From Fomes fomentarius (Eukaryota > Basidiomycota > Agaricomycetes > Polyporales > Polyporaceae), in NCBI GenBank assembly GCA_022606135.1, contig JABYQN010000021.1, forward strand, positions 1 through 64,000: a stretch of DNA of 64,000 nucleotides. The letters are read 5' to 3'. Below are positions 58,164 to 64,000 of the stretch, piece by piece. The position numbers and the translations under genes were made by a program. Position 1 is the stretch's first letter. The number at the start of each line of letters is the position of its first letter. A model generated the notes under the pieces. That model ran no database searches, was not told where the DNA came from, and saw nothing but the letters and a program-made list of their open reading frames with translations.

Positions 58164-59953
58164 TCAGGTTAGATCGACACTAGCTCCACTCATAGGAACA
58201 GCCAAAGCTTTCCCTTGAAGCGACTTCATGTCAACGTCATGTAGGCTGAGGACCTGGAGTGCGGCTCGTCACATACAACGGAGATACACGTCTTGAGAGC
58301 AACGTACTTTGTTATCGTTCAGCTCCAAGAAGGCGGGGAGAACAGATAACGTCCAGTTGTTGACATCCCACTGGATCGTACCGTTCTTTCGTACCACAAG
58401 ATCTTCCGGGAAGACTCCATGAAGCTGACAAGGAGTACTATATGGTTAGTGACTTCGGACAAATGCAATAGAGGTGCGATCAAAACCTCTGAGTTTACGA
58501 TGGCAGGACGCGTAAGACCATGGTGTTCCATGAAGGTGAACGCACGCTGCAGTCTGCTCAGCTTCCGCCTCACGAAAGAATCGAGTGGTAACTCACGAGT
58601 AGTTGTTGAATCTGCGAGTTACCAACATTGGATCAGTTCCCAGGTTAGAGATTCTGATATGTACATATTGTAGGATATGCTCGATCCTCTCCACTTTCCC
58701 AAGAGCTTCTAAGGATCGCATAAGCTGTGCGCCTGTATGAATACTCTCAGTGTGGGAGTGATATGTAGGGATCGTCGCACCTACCACTGACCCCTGATCC
58801 ATCGAGTACAATGAACGCCTGAGTTGGGTCCGGTCGGGACATGCCTAGCGTCTGTACAATGTATGGATGCCTAGAAAGAATCTCGCAATCAGTATGCAGA
58901 GGCCGAGGGGATCTGAAGGTGTCATATTCATAGATTGTATACCATATTCGCTTGGAGAGCTCTACTGCAGCTCGGAAACGATGATCGGCGCGAGGGTACT
59001 TTCGGACGATAACAACGCCCCCTGTTTCACGCAACTCAGCCCGATAGCGTAGGACAGGGTCCTGGTCTAAGGAAGGCCATTGAAGCTCTGGTCCGATCTC
59101 ATCGAGAAGGTCGATGTCTTCTCTACCAAAAAGTTTCATCTGTCTATGATTCAGACAGACGTCAGATGATCTAGTAAAAGAAACACACGACACCGTCTTC
59201 CGTCGCCCGAGGTCTGGAGAGCTCCGCGATTCCTTTCTCGATGAGGTTCGTTCGAGATAGGACTAGGGCATTGACCCGATCCGTGTCCTCCGCGTGACAC
59301 ACGAGGCGTCTCTGTGTACTTGCAACGTGCGATAATTGCTCACACGTGTGGAGCGATGTCTGGATCTGGTAAATGTATGGCCAGTATCACTAGAGAACAT
59401 CAGGAGCGACCTGGGAGTGCGTACGTTGAAGATCTGCACTGAGTCTTCTAACTCAGCGGTCAGCCGCACAATCTCCTTGGTAATGCGCCCCTGCAACGAG
59501 AGAGCAGAGAAAAAGCTTTTTGTTGCTTGTCGGCGCATGAAGATATCGATGGCTTCCAACGTGCTGGTGCGAATTATAATTAGTAGTTAGGATCATCACC
59601 ATCGATGAGACAAGGAGCTGTAGACTTGCCAGAGGAAAGTAGCAATACACTCTGAGATATGAGGAGATATGGCGTCAGTCGCGTATGCTCGGAGATGCTC
59701 GTACACCCCAAGGGTGAGTCTGGCGGCACGATCGGCCAACTCCCGGCATCGTTCTCGCATGGACTTCACTTCCTAAGCACATTCACATTTGTTCTAGTAC
59801 CTTGCATATTATATTAGCCTTGACAGTTGTAGGACGCACCTCTGCAACTTCAGCAATATGCAATGCGACGCTTATGGCCGATCCAAGATAAGGTATGGGG
59901 ATGGCGTCCGCTGTTTTCTCGGACAAGCGCAGGGCCCGAATCGTCGCATCCAT
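58164..59953 (-). CDS. MLKL-like N-terminal helical domain fused to a pseudokinase, 401 aa
   Basis: Exons 59840-59953, 59630-59772, 59425-59563, 59189-59365, 58943-59139, 58785-58870, 58665-58732, 58597-58611, 58487-58546, 58308-58424, 58164-58253 join in phase. Residues about 1-185 are an all-helical region (ADAIPIPYLGSAISVALHIA, VKSMRERCRELADRAARLTL, ITKEIVRLTAELEDSVQIFN) resembling the MLKL/Cas-adaptor N-terminal bundle. Residues about 200-400 are kinase-like: GGVVIVRKYPRADHRF (putative beta-3 Lys), HPYIVQTLGMSRPD, AFIVLDGSG, AFTFMEHHGLTRP, then LHGVFPEDLVVRKNGTIQWD. In the last, HRDLKPEN has become HGVFPEDL and the DFG Asp-Phe-Gly is absent (DVNNW), so no catalysis is expected. Exon 2 ends with a GC donor. 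The stop may be bypassed by splicing to the downstream module. A role in regulated cell death is inferred from domain likeness only. Confidence 0.75.
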
Positions 59954-60502
59954 AGTCCTTGTCAACTGGGAGTGTAAAGCAGTAATGGGTGCAAAAGCGT
60001 GATAAGGCCCAAGGGAGTAGGGAGTAGATATATGTGAGCATCTCCTCGGGAGGCTGTGTGGAAGCTTGAGAATGAGGCACGGCATGGCTGTACTAGTCCA
60101 GAACAGACCCTCACGTACACCCGAGTAACCCAGAAGTCCCATGTTAGTTTGGTACCCACCTACTTCAAGGGTGCTGTGACACTTGTAGCCCATATATGAC
60201 GCAGAGATAGCATAGTCGGAGGCGCTAGTGCTCAACCAGCCGAACGTCCTCAACGCCGACCATGTGGTACTCATACATGGAAGTCGCCCGTTGCAGTCAG
60301 CCATCTCATGCTGACAAAATGCCACGAAAGAACATCCCATCCTGGTCAACATGTGTTTTGAGGACCCAAGAGACCGGTCGGCATCCGCGAGACCCAGACT
60401 GTTCCACAACTGAGGCCCTCTAAGATCACGCTGGCTTTCGCTAGCACTGCCCGATCAATAGACCTAAGCACAGCCTAGGCAAATTGGACAGCCAGAACGC
60501 AC

Positions 60503-60668
60503 CTTCTGTGGACAAGTCGGGCATGGACCAACCAAATGATTGCAAAGCGGTCTTCATCTCACGGATGACACGTGCAGTCATCTTTGGCGCAATTGCCTGC
60601 TCGATATGATGGAGGGGAGTGGGGTAGAGGGACGCTACTCGAGCATTGTTGACAAAGTCGCGCGATTA
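60503..60668 (-). CDS. orphan coding exon
   Basis: The minus strand reads DFVNNARVASLYPTPLHHIE, then QAIAPKMTARVIREMKTALQ and SFGWSMPDLSTE, followed by a good donor (GAAG|GTGCGT). It looks coding but has no start, and I could not join it in phase to the MLKL-like gene downstream. It may be a 5' exon of that gene or a relic. Confidence 0.35.
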
Positions 60669-60769
60669 GCACCAATATAACCCACCCACATAGCAGAGCA
60701 CAATCCTAGACGCCAACGCAATCGAGTTCCTATAGTAGCAATGCAATTCACTACCAGGCAGGTGGGTTC

Positions 60770-61529
60770 TTACAATCGCGATATCTGCATCTGGTTCTGT
60801 ATCCCGCTTGCAACGAGTCTCCGATTCGTGATGTCCCATATCTGAGTAGGAAGTCATATGAACCATGCATTACCGATGATGGATGAGAGGACATCACCTC
60901 TGTGCGCGCAGAGATCATACGAGAGCCCCACACGACTGTGGTATTGACGATCTTGAGCCTCGCGCCACTGGGGGGGAGTTGGGACTAGGGTGAGACGGAA
61001 GATCAGTCATCGGCAAAGTGCGACATACAGTTGCGCCGGGGCGTGGAACATGGTATGGATAGCTTGGGATATGAAATCTTCTTTCTTGTTCAACGCGGCT
61101 CTGAGCGTAAACAGAGCAGTACAGGTGCATCTACACGGCCTCAACTTCTATGCGAAGACATCCTACATCATGGGTAGAGAGACTTACACGTCAATCAGGT
61201 GCATAGTACACCCCCCATGCAGCGTTTGGCCGGCGTTCAACATATCTGGTTGGTATGGACATGTAGGCTGGCTTGCGGATGAGGGATTTCGAGACGGGCG
61301 ACGCACCTTCGTCCACATCAACCTCAAAGACTACACGCGCATGGGTCTTCCCATCTTCTAGTCTCTCGAATACATCAACATCCTGAAGCTTTAACCGCGC
61401 TGTGGTTTGTCTCCCGAACTTCCGTGAGCCTCGCATAAGCATATCTTCGAAGTCGATGATGGATGTGCGTTGTTCGCTTGACAGGTTGTCGGAGAACCGA
61501 ACAAGCGGGTGAGATGAAGGGTTAGTCAT
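60770..61529 (-). CDS. hotdog-fold thioesterase, paralog 2, 174 aa
   Basis: Exons 61307-61529, 61188-61245, 61029-61130, 60898-60967 and 60770-60841 join in phase 1, 2, 2, 0; introns are 56-61 bp. Start MTNPSSHPLVRFSDNLSSEQ at 61529. The core reads DMLNAGQTLHGGCTMHLIDV, then KEDFISQAIHTMFHAPAQLG, LKIVNTTVVWGSRMISARTE and IWDITNRRLVASGIQNQMQI. HGGC plus Asp (LIDV) as in paralog 1. Ends shortly after the last strand at TAA 60770. Exons 2-4 are 58, 102 and 70 nt, as in both paralogs. Confidence 0.87.
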
Positions 61530-61772
61530 TGCTATGGGTCGAGAACACCATGGCACGATATAGGAAAGCACTTTACGAAGGCGAGCATGTCCGTGGAAAG
61601 GCGGCTCGCCAGGCGCTGAGAAGTTGGATGGAAAGAAACGGTCTATATACTTGAGCGCTCGTGAGGTGGCTTATGTACACAGTACTGTCAATGAAAGCAT
61701 AAGTATCTTACCTTGTACTATAGTGTGTATGTACAATGTCAAGATCGTGATCAGGGTATAGGTCGTGAAACA

Positions 61773-62501
61773 TCATGGCAGATACAAGTATATCATACAT
61801 CGTCCAATGCGCATGCATCCATATGATTCAGGTTCTTCAGCGTCGGTATTGATTCGAAGTACCTTCACCCATTCGCGGTAGTTGAACTGTCCATTCCTAG
61901 TGAACGGACCTTTCAGCAGCTTGTCGATCTGCCCACACGTCCGTCAGCAACCTCCAATGTCTCGCCCAGCATCCGCTCGTCCTTTCGCAAGCCTCATCAT
62001 TCAAAACCACAACGAGAACTTACCTCATGCTCTTCCATTCTTTCCCCGAAATTTCCAACCCACTTCCCGATCTCGTCGCACTTCACGAGGCCCTGTCGTC
62101 CTCGTCGAAGCATTCAAATGCGGCGAGCAGCTCCGCCTCCGCGTCGAAGTCGTACAGGTGTTTGCCCATCATCGTGAGGAACATCGGGAACGTGATCCCG
62201 CCGTCCGAGCCGCCGTCGTCCGACGCGCCGCGCGAGTGCGCCCCACCACGAGTAGCTGCAGTCAGTGGCTCTGCATAAGAAGATGTGGGGTACATACCAA
62301 GCGAGGCGAAGATGTGTTTCAGATCCTGCTCGTTCACAATCCCGTCTCCGTCGTGGTCGATGAGTGAGAACGCCTCGCGGAACTGCTAGAACACGCCTGA
62401 GGGCTCGCGGTGCGCGCGCGAATTCTGCGCTTTGGTCAGCTTGGTGGGCGTGCTTGTTGGCGTGATGTCTGGTGAGAGAGACCGTATGGGTAGTGCGACA
62501 T
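61773..62501 (-). pseudogene. myosin regulatory light chain (EF-hand), broken
   Basis: The minus strand starts MSHYPYGLS at 62501, then (after a slip in CTCTCT) SPDITPTSTPTKLTKAQNSR and HREPSGVF, the usual Ser/Thr-rich phosphorylated start of fungal myosin RLC. TAG at 62386-62388 stands where about eight residues before QFREAF are missing. An EF-hand DHDGDGIVNEQD follows, then, after a 48-bp intron, GGITFPMFLTMMGKHLYDFD and LLAAFECFDEDD. One A is missing near 62094; with it the frame would read GLVKCDEIGKWVGNFGERME, then IDKLLKGPFTRNGQFNYREW VKVL. It would bind type II myosin in cytokinesis. At least three lesions, so a pseudogene or a badly sequenced gene. Confidence 0.72.
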
Positions 62502-63090
62502 GATTGCTAGAAACCTGCAGAGCGATTAAGCGAAGTGGGCAAGCGGAGACGAGCCTGGGGCTGGAGACTCGGAGCGTGTTGGTTGAGCGGGCGCCGGACG
62601 GACGTGTACTGTACCGCTTGATCTTCCGGCTGATACTGAATAACTTATACTGTGGTCACTGGCTTTGTCGTTCTGAAGATCGTGTTCTCATACGCTATGC
62701 ACTCCGTTCATTTGCGACCTCGAGTTAAGAGTTGTATTCGGACGTGCGTGTGTCGAGGAACCTCGATTTCCAGAGATGACATGAGGGACGTCTACTCGCA
62801 TGGTCCTAGACTCAGCTGGTCATGAGCGCACTAGGCATCGACATCTCTACTGTCTGCAATACGTGGACGATCAACAACTCTTGCTCTTGCTGACAGAGTG
62901 TCATCACCGCCCAGCTTAATCAGATACCTATGTCTAGTCCGGAACACCTACGTATATCACATCCAATGGGGCGTCAGGTCAAGTTCGGCCACGACTAGAG
63001 AGCGCATTCCTGCTACCTTTATGTACATCACGGCAGCCTGATACTGATTCTAGTAAGAGTGACAGTTGCCCCACGGAAAGAGACAACCTG
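62502..63090. other. intergenic region
   Basis: Only a short frame at 62504-62728 without motif; nothing annotated. Confidence 0.4.
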
Positions 63091-63877
63091 TCACAGTTTC
63101 GGTTGCGAAGGTTGCATCTGATTGTGGATACCAGTCGCTACTAGCCGGCGATTTGTGAGGTCCCATATCTGAAAAGGCCGTCAGGAAGGTAGATCGTGGC
63201 AGCAGAGGATAACATACCTCCGTGCGTGCGGACACTGTACGCGCTCCGAACGCGGTTGTCTTGTTGACGATGCGCAGTCGTGAATCCCTAGACGACTAGA
63301 TTAGATGCAAAGGCGAAGTGCTCCGGAATCCTGCGAACGTACACCGTAGCTGGCGAGTGGAAGACAGTGGTGAGTGCCTGTGAGACGAAGTATACAGGCT
63401 TCTTCATGGCAATGCTGAGTGCGACGAGCGCGATGGACGAGCAGCTGTGCGATGGACGAGATTAGAGCCGGCCGCATCTCTATCTCCGGTTGCGCGCACC
63501 AGGATAGTGACTTACACGTCAATCATGAACATCGTACAGCCGCCGTGAACATTTCTTCCCGAGTTCGTCATGTCTTCACGCCGTCCAGCATCAGTTCCTA
63601 TGAGCCTGGTATAGAAGGCAGACGTACCGAGCGCGGTATCAATCTCGAACACCACGTCTGCGTGCAGCCTTCCATCTTCCGCCCGCTCGTAGGCGGACAC
63701 CTCTGTCAACTCGAGACGAGAACCGACCGGCTTCGCGAACTCGCCGGGACCGCGCAGAATGAACTTCGCATAATTGATGATGCTTTCCCGTTGCTCCGTC
63801 GAGATGTTGTCGGACCACCGTGTTGAGGAGTATCCACCGTCAGCTGCTGGAGGTGTTGATGACGCCGGATGCTCCAT
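63091..63877 (-). CDS. hotdog-fold thioesterase, paralog 3, 185 aa
   Basis: Exons 63628-63877, 63516-63573, 63343-63444, 63218-63287 and 63091-63168 join in phase; introns 49-71 bp. Start MEHPASSTPPAADGGYSSTR at 63877. The core reads DMTNSGRNVHGGCTMFMIDV, CSSIALVALSIAMKKP, YFVSQALTTVFHSPATV, LRIVNKTTAFGARTVSARTE and IWDLTNRRLVATGIHNQMQP. I used donor GTACGT at 63342 because it preserves phase and the 102-nt exon length. Closest to paralog 2, which lies 1.6 kb away on the same strand, so a local duplication is likely; the broken myosin light chain lies between them. Confidence 0.87.
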
Positions 63878-64000
63878 ACTTATGGTTGACGTGGAAGAAA
63901 GGATGCATGCATGCAAGGCCAAGAGTCGGGTAGAGAGCAACTAGCGTAGAGTGGCATAAGGCTAAGGCAGGGAGGAGAGTGGGTGCATGTTTTCCTCGGC

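Overview
The window looks like nuclear DNA of a basidiomycete, most likely an agaricomycete (mushroom or polypore). Coding exons are interrupted by many 49-80 bp introns with GT..AG ends and CTAAC/CTGAC branch sites. The gene content fits too: several fungal F-box-like/LRR proteins, a Kre9/KNH-like secreted wall protein, a secreted GH2 enzyme, a P450 fragment and a Tad/I-like LINE. No rRNA, intact tRNA or CRISPR array was seen. All exon joins were made by hand from splice signals and checked by codon phase.

Layout. 0-5 kb: gene-poor DNA with four perfect TGAGTCA sites, an F-box-like gene and an acidic Ser-rich protein, each carrying one -1 frameshift. 5-9 kb: two divergent broken housekeeping genes, an AFG2/Cdc48-type AAA ATPase fragment (-) and a GPI16/PIG-T pseudogene (+). 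10-20 kb: copy 1 of a roughly 2.9 kb duplicated segment holding a broken F-box-like gene, split by a CACTA-like TIR element that itself contains a full-length 6.4 kb LINE. 20-28 kb: an intact 480-aa F-box-like gene, a decayed SH3-domain gene and a COG8 fragment. 28-32 kb: copy 2 of the duplicated segment, split by an 808-bp MITE with about 50-bp inverted repeats and a TA target duplication.

32-47 kb holds mostly intact genes: a five-exon orphan gene, GH2 glycosidase, Kre9/KNH-like protein, hotdog thioesterase 1, a 483-aa F-box-like gene, a small secreted protein and a truncated P450. 48-53 kb: a possible small gene, a LENG1/CIR_N-domain protein with heavy low-complexity tracts, and a cyclophilin. 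53-57 kb: nothing convincing. 57-64 kb: a gene predicted to encode an MLKL-like N-terminal helical domain fused to a catalytically degenerate kinase, an intact C-terminal module that may belong to it, hotdog thioesterases 2 and 3, and a broken myosin regulatory light chain between them.

The genes do not form one obvious pathway. The most notable items are the MLKL-like pseudokinase with its 15-nt microexon, the three thioesterase paralogs with identical internal exon lengths (58/102/70 nt), the two-level nested transposon, the MITE dated by its paralogous empty site, and the unusual number of broken conserved single-copy genes (AFG2, GPI16, COG8, myosin RLC) in one 64-kb window.
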